Source: Candidatus Chloroheliales bacterium
Lineage (GTDB): Bacteria > Chloroflexota > Chloroflexia > QHBQ01
DNA: 5,977 nucleotides
Assembly: GCA_003243865.1 (NCBI GenBank)
Contig: QHBQ01000421.1
Span: 1-5,977 of the forward strand
Direction: 5' to 3'
A program made the translations under genes and the position numbers. The notes beneath the pieces were generated by a model. It was given only the letters and a program-made list of their open reading frames with translations, searched no databases and was not told the DNA's origin. How positions within the stretch are numbered: position 1 is the first letter of the stretch; every line of letters begins with the position of its first letter. This document shows positions 1 to 5,620 of this stretch, in pieces.

Positions 1-1224
1 ATTAGCGACTCGCTTGACGAACTGGAGCAACTCGCCGCCACCGCCAACGTGGATGTGGTCGGGGTCGTCACCCAGAAGCTGGACAACCCCAATCCCGCCA
101 CCTTCGTCGGCAAGGGCAAGCTGGAGGAAATCGTCGCCCTCAGTGAGCAGCTTGGCGTGGATGTGGTTATCTTCGACGAGGAACTCTCTCCCGGCCAGCT
201 ACGTAACCTGGAGGCGCAGCTAAACGTTAAAGTAATAGACCGCACCGCGCTGATCCTGGACATATTTGCCACCCGCGCGCAAACCCGCGAGGGCCGCTTG
301 CAGGTCGAACTGGCGCAGATGGAGTACCGCCTGCCGCGCCTGACCCGCATGTGGACCCACCTGGCCCGCCAGGGCAGCGGCGCATCGGGCGCCGGTGTGG
401 GGTTGCGCGGCCCCGGCGAGACTCAGCTTGAGGTTGACCGCCGCGACGCCCGCACTCGCATTGCCCACATCAAGCATGAGCTTGAGGATGTTCACGCCCA
501 CCGCGAACTCTATCGCCAGCGCCGCAAGCGCGAGGGGTCGCCGGTCGTTGCCATCGTCGGCTACACCAATGCGGGCAAGAGTACCCTGCTCAACGCATTG
601 ACCGCCGCCGAGGTGTTGACCGAGGACAAGCTGTTTGCCACCCTCGACCCCACCACCCGCCAGCTTGACCTGCCCAATGGTAGGCAGGCGCTGATCACCG
701 ATACGGTCGGCTTCATCCAGCGCCTGCCCACTACCCTGGTCGCCGCCTTCCGCGCCACGCTGGAGGAGATTGGCGAGGCTGACATCCTGCTCCATGTCCT
801 CGACATCACCCATCCCAACGCTCAGGAGCAGGCGGAAACCGTCAATCAGGTGCTGAAGGAACTCGGCATGGGCGACAAGCCGCGCGTGGTGGCGCTGAAC
901 AAGATTGACCTGCTCGACCTGCCCGCCGACACTTCCAACTTCAGCAAGCAGATCACCGACGACCTCGGCCTGCCTGCTGACTACATCCCGATCAGCGCGG
1001 CAACTGGCATCGGCCTCGACCGGCTGCGGACGGCGCTTGCCATCGAACTTGACCGCCAGTTGCTCGACCTGCGCGTCACCATCCCCTATCGGAGTAGCGA
1101 CCTGGTTGCCCTCTTTCATGAAAAGGGCCGCGTCCTCAACGAAGAATACACCGACAACGGTACCAAGATCACTGGCAAGCTGCCCACTCGCTACTCCGCC
1201 CAGTTCGAGCCATATCGCAACTAG
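1..1224 (+). CDS. hflX: GTPase HflX, 5'-truncated by the window edge
   Basis: HflX is a cytoplasmic, ribosome-associated GTPase of the Obg-HflX superfamily; in studied bacteria it binds the 50S subunit and splits stalled or hibernating ribosomes under stress. The reading frame is open from base 1 with no start, so about 30-50 N-terminal residues are probably missing; 407 codons remain. The N-terminal HflX domain (VGKGKLEEI, then RLPRLTRMW) leads to the family signature LRGPGETQLEVDRR near residue 137. The G domain shows G1 GYTNAGKST (residues 187-195), G2 region ATLDPTTR (213-220), G3 DTVGF (234-238), G4 NKID (300-303) and G5 SAATG (332-336). A short C-terminal domain ends in QFEPYRN and the TAG at 1222-1224. 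All GTPase motifs are intact, so the protein should be functional. The GTG at 49 is an internal Val codon, not the start. The next plus-strand gene begins 111 bp downstream, past a hairpin. Confidence 0.95.
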   Translation: MSDSLDELEQLAATANVDVVGVVTQKLDNPNPATFVGKGKLEEIVALSEQLGVDVVIFDEELSPGQLRNLEAQLNVKVIDRTALILDIFATRAQTREGRLQVELAQMEYRLPRLTRMWTHLARQGSGASGAGVGLRGPGETQLEVDRRDARTRIAHIKHELEDVHAHRELYRQRRKREGSPVVAIVGYTNAGKSTLLNALTAAEVLTEDKLFATLDPTTRQLDLPNGRQALITDTVGFIQRLPTTLVAAFRATLEEIGEADILLHVLDITHPNAQEQAETVNQVLKELGMGDKPRVVALNKIDLLDLPADTSNFSKQITDDLGLPADYIPISAATGIGLDRLRTALAIELDRQLLDLRVTIPYRSSDLVALFHEKGRVLNEEYTDNGTKITGKLPTRYSAQFEPYRN

Positions 1225-1270
1225 CGCGCTTGCAGATTGTGGATTGGGGCTGGTAGTTGGGTGCGATGCC

Positions 1271-1303
1271 CAGGGGCGCAGGGAACACTGCCTTGCGCCC
1301 CTG
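1271..1303. repeat. Hairpin downstream of hflX, atypical member of the GGGGCG repeat family
   Basis: CAGGGGCGCA and TGCGCCCCTG form a perfect 10-bp stem. It extends inward by one G-U and two G-C pairs around a 7-base loop, AACACTG. The sequence after it on the plus strand is AAAATTAATG, without a T run, so it is not a textbook Rho-independent terminator, although it could still stabilise the 3' end of the hflX message. It shares the GGGGCG/CGCCCC arms with the hairpins further right but ends in CTGA instead of CTAC and has a longer stem. Confidence 0.7.
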
Positions 1304-1335
1304 AAAATTAATGTGACTAGAAACCTCAACCTCTC

Positions 1336-2910
1336 ATGACCCCACTCAAAACTCAAAACTCAAAACTCAAAACCCTGCTCCTCCTCCTCGTTATCGTCAT
1401 GAGCCTGGCGGCCTGCAACCTCAACCCCGCTGTGCCGACCCCTACGCCGCCCGCCCCGGCCTTCGCTACGGCTACCGCGCTCGCCAATGCTGATGCCACG
1501 CTAACGGCGACCGGCACGCTCACCCCGACCGAAACGACTTCTCCCTATCCGACCTCGACCCCGATTACCCTGGCGCAGCCGACAATTACGCCAATCCCGC
1601 CCAGCGCCACGCCAGTGCCGCCCAGCGCCACGCGCATTCCGCCCAGCGCCACGCGCATTCCGCCCAGCGCCACGCGCATTCCGCCCAGCGCTACACCAGT
1701 TCCGCCGCCCAGCGCTACGCCGCTGCCGCCCAGTAACACGCCGCTGCCGCCCATGCCGCCGAGCGCTACGCCGATTCCGCCACCCCCACCGCGCCCCCGC
1801 CCCACGCCAACAGATGAGGGTGGGGGGCATCCTTATGCCAAACCTACGAAGGGGCCAAAGCCGCAGCCAACTGCTATCCCGCCACTTGCGACCACCACCC
1901 TGCCAGCGGCCAGCCCGCCGCTGGTAGCCGCAACCAAAAGCCCTTCCGCCGCCAGCGCGTGGCTCACCGCTAGCACGCCCCACTACACCTTCTACTACCT
2001 GTCCAACACTCCGGCGCAGCGTGACCTGAGCAAGCTGGAGGGCTGGGCCGAGCAGGGGCTGAAGATTGTTTCTGCCAAGGCGGAGATTACCCCCAGCGTG
2101 CAGATGAAGATCTACCTGGTGCCGCGCATCTTCTGGCAGAGCGGCGCCGCCTATGGGCAGGAGATCCTGATTGCTTACCCGCAGCGCAACTATACTTCGG
2201 TGGAGGTGCCGCTGGCGTTTCAGCACGAGACCACCCACGCGCTGGCGGCACTGATTGTGCATGAGCGCAACGTCGGTGGGCTGCTCGGTGAAGGATTCGC
2301 GGTGTGGGCCACCGGCGGCCACTACCACCACGAAGACCTGCTGGCCCTGGCTTCCACCCTGACCGCTGAGAACCAGAACTACTACATCCCGCTGGCCGCG
2401 CTGAGTAAGGACTTCTATGGCGCGCAGCACGAGATCGCCTACCTGGAAGGCGGCGCTTACGACACCTGGCTGATCAACACCTACGGCCTGCCCAAGTTCA
2501 AGCAGTATTTCGACCAGCCGGACAACCCGCTTCCCATCCTGGGCAAGAGCAACGCCCAGCTAGAGGCCGCCTGGCTAGCTGCGCTCAAGGCGACTCCGCA
2601 CAGTGCCGCCGATGTCCGTTACGTGCAGCTTCAGGTGCGCTACTACGACGTGATGCGCGTGTATGAGACTAACAAGGATCCCGACGCCCGCTACCTACCC
2701 GCAGAGTCGCCTTCAACCTGGACCACCACCATTCTCAGTCACTTCCTCGCCCCGGCCAGCAGCCTGCTCAACATCGAACTCGAAGACAAGCTGATCGCAG
2801 CCGGTAATGCCATCGTCAGCCGTGACCTGGACACCGCCGCGGCGCTGCTCGACCAAGTGGCTAGCGCTTCGGCGACGAACTTATACCAAATGGTTCTGGT
2901 GACGCTGTAA
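1336..2910 (+). CDS. Lipoprotein with Pro-rich stalk and HExxH (peptidase MA-like) metallopeptidase domain
   Basis: This is a predicted surface-anchored zinc metallopeptidase of 524 aa; its substrate is unknown. A signal peptide has a Lys-containing n-region, a hydrophobic core LLLLLVIVMSLAAC and a lipobox ending at Cys27, the expected lipidation site. Residues 28 to about 205 are a Pro/Thr/Ser/Ala-rich stalk containing PPSAT heptapeptide repeats. The folded part starts near Trp209. It carries HETTH (297-301) and, 18 residues further on, Glu319 in GEGFAVW, the spacing expected of a gluzincin third zinc ligand; this matches the peptidase MA-like family by motif. A His-rich GGHYHHE follows. The C-terminal YQMVLVTL and its stop lie inside a 59-bp segment that is duplicated downstream. 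The ATG at 1336 is the only in-frame start giving a complete signal peptide (in-frame stop at 1318), yet no Shine-Dalgarno is visible before it. Catalytic activity is inferred from motifs only. Confidence 0.8.
   Translation: MTPLKTQNSKLKTLLLLLVIVMSLAACNLNPAVPTPTPPAPAFATATALANADATLTATGTLTPTETTSPYPTSTPITLAQPTITPIPPSATPVPPSATRIPPSATRIPPSATRIPPSATPVPPPSATPLPPSNTPLPPMPPSATPIPPPPPRPRPTPTDEGGGHPYAKPTKGPKPQPTAIPPLATTTLPAASPPLVAATKSPSAASAWLTASTPHYTFYYLSNTPAQRDLSKLEGWAEQGLKIVSAKAEITPSVQMKIYLVPRIFWQSGAAYGQEILIAYPQRNYTSVEVPLAFQHETTHALAALIVHERNVGGLLGEGFAVWATGGHYHHEDLLALASTLTAENQNYYIPLAALSKDFYGAQHEIAYLEGGAYDTWLINTYGLPKFKQYFDQPDNPLPILGKSNAQLEAAWLAALKATPHSAADVRYVQLQVRYYDVMRVYETNKDPDARYLPAESPSTWTTTILSHFLAPASSLLNIELEDKLIAAGNAIVSRDLDTAAALLDQVASASATNLYQMVLVTL
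1345..1372 (+). repeat. Heptanucleotide tandem repeat (CTCAAAA)x4 within the signal-peptide codons
   Basis: Four perfect copies of CTCAAAA begin nine bases after the A of the lipoprotein ATG. They encode most of the charged n-region, LKTQNSKLK. Because the unit is 7 bp, gain or loss of one or two units would shift the reading frame and abolish the lipoprotein; only changes by three units keep the frame. Confidence 0.9.
1597..1776 (+). repeat. 21-bp coding tandem repeat, PPSAT(P/R)(V/I) stalk
   Basis: About eight units of a basic 21-bp repeat encode a 7-residue motif at residues 88-147 of the lipoprotein. The three units at 1618-1638, 1639-1659 and 1660-1680 are identical (PPSATRI). The flanking units diverge (PPSATPV, PPPSATPL, PPSNTPL, PPMPPSATPI), with 3-bp or 9-bp additions that keep the frame. 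Perfect identity in the middle and divergence at the edges suggest recent expansion by slippage or recombination. The role is probably a rigid, extended spacer holding the peptidase domain away from the membrane. Confidence 0.9.
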
Positions 2911-2942
2911 ATTGTGCCGGGGCGGACGCAGTCCGCCCCTAC
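2884..2942 (+). repeat. 59-bp duplicated segment, copy 1 (lipoprotein 3' end plus hairpin)
   Basis: This segment contains the last eight codons and stop of the lipoprotein gene, a short AATTGTG linker and a GTAG-type hairpin. It aligns without gaps to 2976-3034, 92 bp downstream, by my hand count at about 50 of 59 positions. The first 33 bases match at 32, and nearly all differences fall in the hairpin. Confidence 0.85.
2917..2942 (-). repeat. GTAG-type hairpin 1
   Basis: GGGGCGGAC (2919-2927) pairs with GTCCGCCCC (2931-2939) around a 3-base loop, followed by TAC. Read on the minus strand it is GTAG followed by the palindrome. It lies just after the lipoprotein stop. Confidence 0.85.
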
Positions 2943-2975
2943 GTAAATAATTCATTACCCACTGGAATTGGTATT

Positions 2976-3034
2976 TACCAAATGGTTCTGGTGACGTTGT
3001 AAATTGTGCCAGGGCGTGCGCCACACGCCTCTAC
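2976..3034 (+). repeat. 59-bp duplicated segment, copy 2
   Basis: This is a second copy of the segment at 2884-2942. It preserves a reading phase that would again give YQMVLVTL and a stop, although no gene runs into it. The bases just before it (2960-2973, CACTGGAATTGGTA) are an imperfect inverted copy of its own beginning. TTGGTA (2968-2973) and TACCAA (2976-2981) thus form a small palindrome at the junction. Confidence 0.85.
3009..3034 (-). repeat. GTAG-type hairpin 2 (diverged)
   Basis: GGCGTG (3013-3018) pairs with CACGCC (3024-3029), with a further G-U pair outside and a loop of CGCCA; CTAC follows at 3031-3034. It is the most diverged member, but the inner stem change is compensated (T-A pair where others have A-T, G-C or C-G). 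Confidence 0.7.
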
Positions 3035-3051
3035 ATTCTCTCAACAAAAAC

Positions 3052-3077
3052 AGGGGCGCACGTCAGTGCGCCCCTAC
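3052..3077 (-). repeat. GTAG-type hairpin 3, between convergent genes
   Basis: AGGGGCGCAC (3052-3061) pairs perfectly with GTGCGCCCCT (3066-3075) around a GTCA loop. It sits between the convergent 3' ends of the lipoprotein gene and the FtsB/DivIC-like gene. On the plus strand it is followed by ATCTTTAATCTTT, so it might help end the lipoprotein transcript, but the T tract is broken. It is nearly identical to the hairpin at 5596-5620. Confidence 0.85.
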
Positions 3078-3095
3078 ATCTTTAATCTTTAATCT
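3078..3095. repeat. Heptanucleotide repeat (ATCTTTA)x2.5 at the end of the FtsB-like gene
   Basis: Two full ATCTTTA units and a partial ATCT run directly from the preceding hairpin into the minus-strand stop codon (3095-3097). The array is short, but it matches the 7-bp period seen at three other gene ends or starts in this window. Confidence 0.7.
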
Positions 3096-3535
3096 CACTT
3101 GAAGAACAATCCGAACCAGCGTTGCCAGTTGGCCTGGGGCGGCGCGGCGCTCTTTGTGCTGGGGGCAGGGGGCTGGGTGCTGCTGTGACCGTTCGGTGAG
3201 GGCGTTGGCCCTACGACTAGGCCGATTATTTGGTCGGGTTTGCGCAGGTTCAGGCTCTCGCGGGCGGCAAGCTCCACGTAGCCATCCGACTGGTAGTATT
3301 GCTGCTCCTCCTTCAGCCGCGCGTTGCTCTGCAACAGGTCGGCATTTTGCTGCAGTTCGGCGCTGACTTCGGTGCTGAGTTGCTGCCCATGCACCACCTC
3401 TTTGGCGAAGCCGACCACGAAGTAGGCACCGATCGCCAACACGATTAGCATCGCAAAGGTGGCCGACGAGCGACGAAAGCGCCGTTCGGTGGCAATCATA
3501 ACATATTCGATGAACCTGCTAACTCGTTTTAGCAA
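3095..3535 (-). CDS. FtsB/DivIC-like septum formation initiator protein
   Basis: This is a predicted single-pass divisome protein of 146 aa. FtsB/DivIC proteins bridge early and late cell-division proteins through a membrane-proximal coiled coil. A basic cytoplasmic segment (ERRFRR) precedes a membrane helix at about residues 26-43 (TFAMLIVLAIGAYFVVGF). A Gln/Glu/Leu-rich predicted coiled coil follows (about 46-80), then the family-like YVELAARESLNLRKPDQIIG near 86-105. A Pro/Ser/Thr linker and a C-terminal aromatic tail NWQRWFGLFFK (136-146) finish the protein. The TTG at 3535 is chosen because GGGAGG lies 7 nt upstream; the in-frame ATG at 3580 falls inside a repeat hairpin, and the ATG at 3499 has only a weak ribosome site. 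It lies 93 bp downstream of gatA and may be cotranscribed. The family call is by architecture; assignment to FtsB rather than DivIC or another short coiled-coil protein is not certain. Confidence 0.75.
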   Translation of the reverse strand: MLKRVSRFIEYVMIATERRFRRSSATFAMLIVLAIGAYFVVGFAKEVVHGQQLSTEVSAELQQNADLLQSNARLKEEQQYYQSDGYVELAARESLNLRKPDQIIGLVVGPTPSPNGHSSTQPPAPSTKSAAPPQANWQRWFGLFFK

Positions 3536-3542
3536 GATTGCG

Positions 3543-3548
3543 CCTCCC
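3543..3548 (-). promoter_or_regulatory. Shine-Dalgarno GGGAGG that selects the TTG start of the FtsB-like gene
   Basis: On the minus strand GGGAGG is followed by the 7-nt spacer CGCAATC and then TTG at 3535-3533. This is the best ribosome-binding site in the region and argues for the TTG over the upstream ATG at 3580 and the downstream ATG at 3499. Confidence 0.65.
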
Positions 3549-3567
3549 ACCCGCGCCACCTGCACAC

Positions 3568-3590
3568 GGCGAACGGCCATTCGCCCCTAC
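3568..3590 (-). repeat. GTAG-type hairpin 4 (degenerate), upstream of the FtsB-like gene
   Basis: GGCGAA (3568-3573) pairs with TTCGCC (3580-3585) around a 6-base loop; CCTAC follows. The stem is shorter than in the other copies. The apparent ATG at 3580 of a longer FtsB-like frame falls inside it. Confidence 0.65.
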
Positions 3591-3595
3591 AATGG

Positions 3596-3630
3596 ATAAT
3601 CTACAATCTACAGTCCATCATCTATAATCT
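3596..3630. repeat. Degenerate heptanucleotide array overlapping the gatA stop codon
   Basis: Five consecutive 7-mers are readable: ATAATCT, ACAATCT, ACAGTCC, ATCATCT, ATAATCT. The gatA stop TAG (minus strand 3631-3629) overlaps the last one. The array starts 5 bp after a GTAG-type hairpin. Confidence 0.75.
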
Positions 3631-5113
3631 ATAGTTGCGGCCATTGCTTGTGCCAGTCGGTAGCCTGCTCGTAGGCGTAGGCGACCTTGAGGATAGCAGC
3701 CTCGCCTAGCACCGGCCCCTGCAAGTGCAGGCCAACTGGCAAACTGTTGCTGAACCCGCAGGGCACGCTGATGCCGCAGATGCCCGCCAGGTTGCCAGGG
3801 ATGGTGTAGACATCGTTCAGGTACATGGTCAGCGGGTCGGCCATCTTCTCGCCAATCTTGAATGCAGTTGTTGGCGTGACCGGCCCGGCGATTACGTCTA
3901 CCTGCTTAAAGACTTCTTCGTAGTCGCGCTTGATCAGGGTGCGCACCTGCTGCGCCTTCAGGTAATAAGCGTCGTAGTAACCGGCGCTCAGGGCGTAGGT
4001 GCCAAGCATGATGCGGCGTTTGACCTCGGCACCAAAGCCCTGCTCACGGGTTTGCATATAGCTGTCGAGGATGCTGGCGGCGGGCTGGGAGTAGCCGTAC
4101 TTTACCCCATCATAGCGGGCCAGGTTGGCGCTGGCTTCAGCGGGGGCGATAATGTAGTAGGCGGCCAGGCCATAGTCGGTGTGCGGCAGCGACACCTCGA
4201 CGATGTCCGCGCCCAGCGCCTCAAGCTGCTTGATTGCCGCCTCCACCGCTGCCTTTACCCCTGTTTCCAGCCCCGCGACAAAGTATTGGTGAGCAAACCC
4301 CACGCGCACGCCGCGCAAGTCGCCGCCCAGTTCCTCTGTATAATGCGGCACCGGCGCGTCGAGCGAGGTCGAGTCGCAGGGGTCGTGACCGGCGATCTGC
4401 TCCATCACCAGCGCCGCGTCGCGCACGTCCCTGGTCAGCGGGCCGATTTGGTCGAGCGAGCTGCCGAACGCAATCAGACCATAGCGCGACACCCGCCCGT
4501 AGCTGGGCTTGAGGCCGACACAGCCAACGAACGCAGCGGGCTGGCGGATGCTGCCGCCGGTATCGCTGCCCAGCGCGTAGAGTGCCTCGCGAGCCGCGGT
4601 TGCCGCCGCCGAGCCGCCGCTGCTGCCGCCCGGCACGCGGCTCACATCCCACGGGTTGTGGGCTGGGCCGTAGGCAGAGTTCTCGTTCGACGAACCCATC
4701 GCAAACTCATCCATGTTCGCCTTGCCCAGCAGCACTGCGCCGACGCTGCGCAGCTTGCCCGCCACTGTCGCGCTGTAGGGTGGGATGTAGCGGCGCCGGT
4801 CGTCGCCACCGAGGATGCGCGAACCGGCGGTGGTTGCCACTCCTTCGGTGACGATCACGTCCTTGAGCGCCATCGGCACGCCGCAGAGGGGGCTGTTCGC
4901 CTCACCAGCTTTGAAGGCCAGGTCGGCGGCCTCGGCTTGCTGCAGCGCGGGGTGCGCGGTGACGATGATGAAGGCGTTCAGCTTCGGCTCCAGCCGAGTG
5001 ATGCGCTCCAGGCAGGCGCGGGTTAGTTCCTGGCTCGATAGCTCACGCCGCGCCAGCAGCGCCGCCGCCTCGTGGATGGTCAGGTCGTAGAGTTCGTCGG
5101 TCGCACTTGACAT
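3629..5113 (-). CDS. gatA: Glu-tRNAGln/Asp-tRNAAsn amidotransferase subunit A
   Basis: GatA is the glutaminase subunit of GatCAB: it releases ammonia from glutamine, which GatB uses to amidate misacylated Glu-tRNAGln or Asp-tRNAAsn in the cytoplasm. The 494-aa product has the normal family length and the complete amidase signature. The Ser-cisSer-Lys triad is assigned by family alignment to Lys84 ([11 protein letters not shown]), Ser164 in [11 protein letters not shown], and the nucleophile Ser188 in [12 protein letters not shown]. The start at ATG 5113 ([17 protein letters not shown]) fits the usual N-terminus. The frame remains open to 5212, but that extension runs through intergenic sequence towards the hairpins and resembles no GatA. 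gatC lies 143 bp upstream on the same strand, an unusually wide gap for a pair often found adjacent. The last codons run into a 7-bp repeat array at the stop. No damage is visible. Confidence 0.96.
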   Translation of the reverse strand: MSSATDELYDLTIHEAAALLARRELSSQELTRACLERITRLEPKLNAFIIVTAHPALQQAEAADLAFKAGEANSPLCGVPMALKDVIVTEGVATTAGSRILGGDDRRRYIPPYSATVAGKLRSVGAVLLGKANMDEFAMGSSNENSAYGPAHNPWDVSRVPGGSSGGSAAATAAREALYALGSDTGGSIRQPAAFVGCVGLKPSYGRVSRYGLIAFGSSLDQIGPLTRDVRDAALVMEQIAGHDPCDSTSLDAPVPHYTEELGGDLRGVRVGFAHQYFVAGLETGVKAAVEAAIKQLEALGADIVEVSLPHTDYGLAAYYIIAPAEASANLARYDGVKYGYSQPAASILDSYMQTREQGFGAEVKRRIMLGTYALSAGYYDAYYLKAQQVRTLIKRDYEEVFKQVDVIAGPVTPTTAFKIGEKMADPLTMYLNDVYTIPGNLAGICGISVPCGFSNSLPVGLHLQGPVLGEAAILKVAYAYEQATDWHKQWPQL

Positions 5114-5114
5114 A

Positions 5115-5142
5115 ATTATACACCACTTTTCTGATAATGCAA
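5115..5142 (-). promoter_or_regulatory. Possible promoter directly before gatA
   Basis: On the minus strand TTGCAT (5142-5137) and a perfect TATAAT (5120-5115) are separated by 16 bp. The TATAAT ends one base before the gatA ATG, so transcription from it would start at or just inside the start codon, giving a leaderless message. There is only a weak purine-rich ribosome site (AAAGTGGTG). The -35 match is poor, and the TATAAT could be chance in a locally AT-rich stretch. Confidence 0.3.
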
Positions 5143-5173
5143 TAGCTGAGGCTGACGAATTGCTAACGTAACA

Positions 5174-5199
5174 GGGGGCGAACAACGGTTCGCCCCTAC
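5174..5199 (-). repeat. GTAG-type hairpin 5, gatC-gatA gap
   Basis: GGGGCGAAC (5175-5183) pairs with GTTCGCCCC (5188-5196) around an AACG loop, with a further G-U pair at 5174/5197. A 27-bp stretch beginning at 5176 is repeated exactly at 5219, 43 bp away. Confidence 0.85.
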
Positions 5200-5218
5200 A
5201 GAGCGCTAGCAATACCGA

Positions 5219-5242
5219 GGGCGAACAACGGTTCGCCCCTAC
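5219..5242 (-). repeat. GTAG-type hairpin 6, gatC-gatA gap
   Basis: GGGCGAAC (5219-5226) pairs with GTTCGCCC (5231-5238) around AACG; the next outer pair is an A/C mismatch, leaving CTAC unpaired. It is an exact 27-bp direct copy of the hairpin before it. The two hairpins lie in the gatC-gatA transcript if the genes are cotranscribed; no U tract follows either on the minus strand. Confidence 0.85.
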
Positions 5243-5254
5243 AGAACCCTATAC

Positions 5255-5271
5255 CTTCAACTTTCAACTTC
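5255..5271. repeat. Heptanucleotide repeat at the gatC stop codon
   Basis: CTTCAAC and TTTCAAC, followed by TTC, form about 2.4 units of a 7-bp period. They contain the gatC stop (TGA, 5259-5257) and encode the end of its acidic tail (AEVES). The array starts 13 bp after a GTAG-type hairpin. Confidence 0.6.
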
Positions 5272-5568
5272 GGCTTCACCAATGGCGTCGAGGATTACCC
5301 CCACCCTGATGTAGTCGCCGACGCGCTGTGGCGCGTTTGCCAGCGCCTGCTCCCGCGGCAGCGATGGCAGCGCGAGGTCAGGGCGCAGCACGTTCTGGTT
5401 GACGCTCAACGCAGTGGGTGGCACCTCCGAGGTATCCACCTGGTTCAGTTTCTCAATGTATCCGAGCACGGCGGATAGTTGCTCCGCCATCACATCAATC
5501 TCCGCCTCGCTCATCCCCAGCCGCGCCAGGTAGGCGACATGGGCGACTTCTTCCCTGGTCAACGCCAT
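5257..5568 (-). CDS. gatC: Glu-tRNAGln/Asp-tRNAAsn amidotransferase subunit C
   Basis: GatC is the small subunit that wraps around GatA and stabilises the GatCAB amidotransferase. The 103-aa product has the normal size and family pattern: LTREEVAHVAYLARLGMSEAE at the N-terminus, the helix QLSAVLGYIEKLNQVDTS, then VLRPDLALPSLPREQALANAP and a final VGDYIRVGVIL. The ATG at 5568 is preferred because GAGGG lies 7 nt upstream and it begins exactly at the conserved region; the longer in-frame GTG at 5604 lies in a repeat hairpin. The terminal tail (DAIGEAEVES) passes the usual end of the family and runs into a 7-bp repeat, so the last few residues may be acquired. It is the first of three minus-strand genes, followed by gatA after 143 bp. 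Confidence 0.93.
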   Translation of the reverse strand: MALTREEVAHVAYLARLGMSEAEIDVMAEQLSAVLGYIEKLNQVDTSEVPPTALSVNQNVLRPDLALPSLPREQALANAPQRVGDYIRVGVILDAIGEAEVES

Positions 5569-5575
5569 AGTTTCA

Positions 5576-5580
5576 CCCTC
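5576..5580 (-). promoter_or_regulatory. Shine-Dalgarno GAGGG that selects the gatC ATG
   Basis: On the minus strand GAGGG is followed by TGAAACT (7 nt) and the ATG at 5568-5566. It supports this start over the upstream GTG at 5604, which would add 12 residues encoded partly by a repeat. Confidence 0.6.
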
Positions 5581-5595
5581 ACCTTCGACTTCAGC

Positions 5596-5620
5596 AGGGC
5601 GCACGTCAGTGCGCCCCTAC
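5596..5620 (-). repeat. GTAG-type hairpin 7, upstream of gatC
   Basis: GGGCGCAC (5597-5604) pairs perfectly with GTGCGCCC (5609-5616) around GTCA; CTAC follows at 5617-5620. It is nearly the same sequence as 3052-3077 with one G fewer on the left arm, so CTAC is clearly outside the stem. It lies in the 5' leader region of gatC. Confidence 0.85.

Noticed and set aside
1271..1303. Rho-independent terminator for hflX
   Set aside because: The stem is strong, but no T tract follows it on the plus strand; I list it as a repeat hairpin with only a possible 3'-end role.
220..1356. Long minus-strand open frame opposite hflX
   Set aside because: It is antisense to a clearly conserved GTPase, has no recognisable domain, and is the usual by-product of GC-rich coding DNA.
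1501..2430. Minus-strand open frame opposite the lipoprotein gene, with Gly/Arg-rich repeats
   Set aside because: Its repeats are the complement of the PPSAT coding repeats; the lipobox and zinc motif show that the plus strand is the coding one.
3725..5026. Long plus-strand open frame opposite gatA
   Set aside because: It lies opposite an intact gatA, has Arg/Ala/His-rich low-complexity composition and no family features.
5176..5245. Two exact 27-bp repeats 43 bp apart that could suggest a CRISPR array
   Set aside because: There are only two units, the gap is 16 bp, each repeat is a full hairpin of a family scattered over the window, and no cas gene is present.
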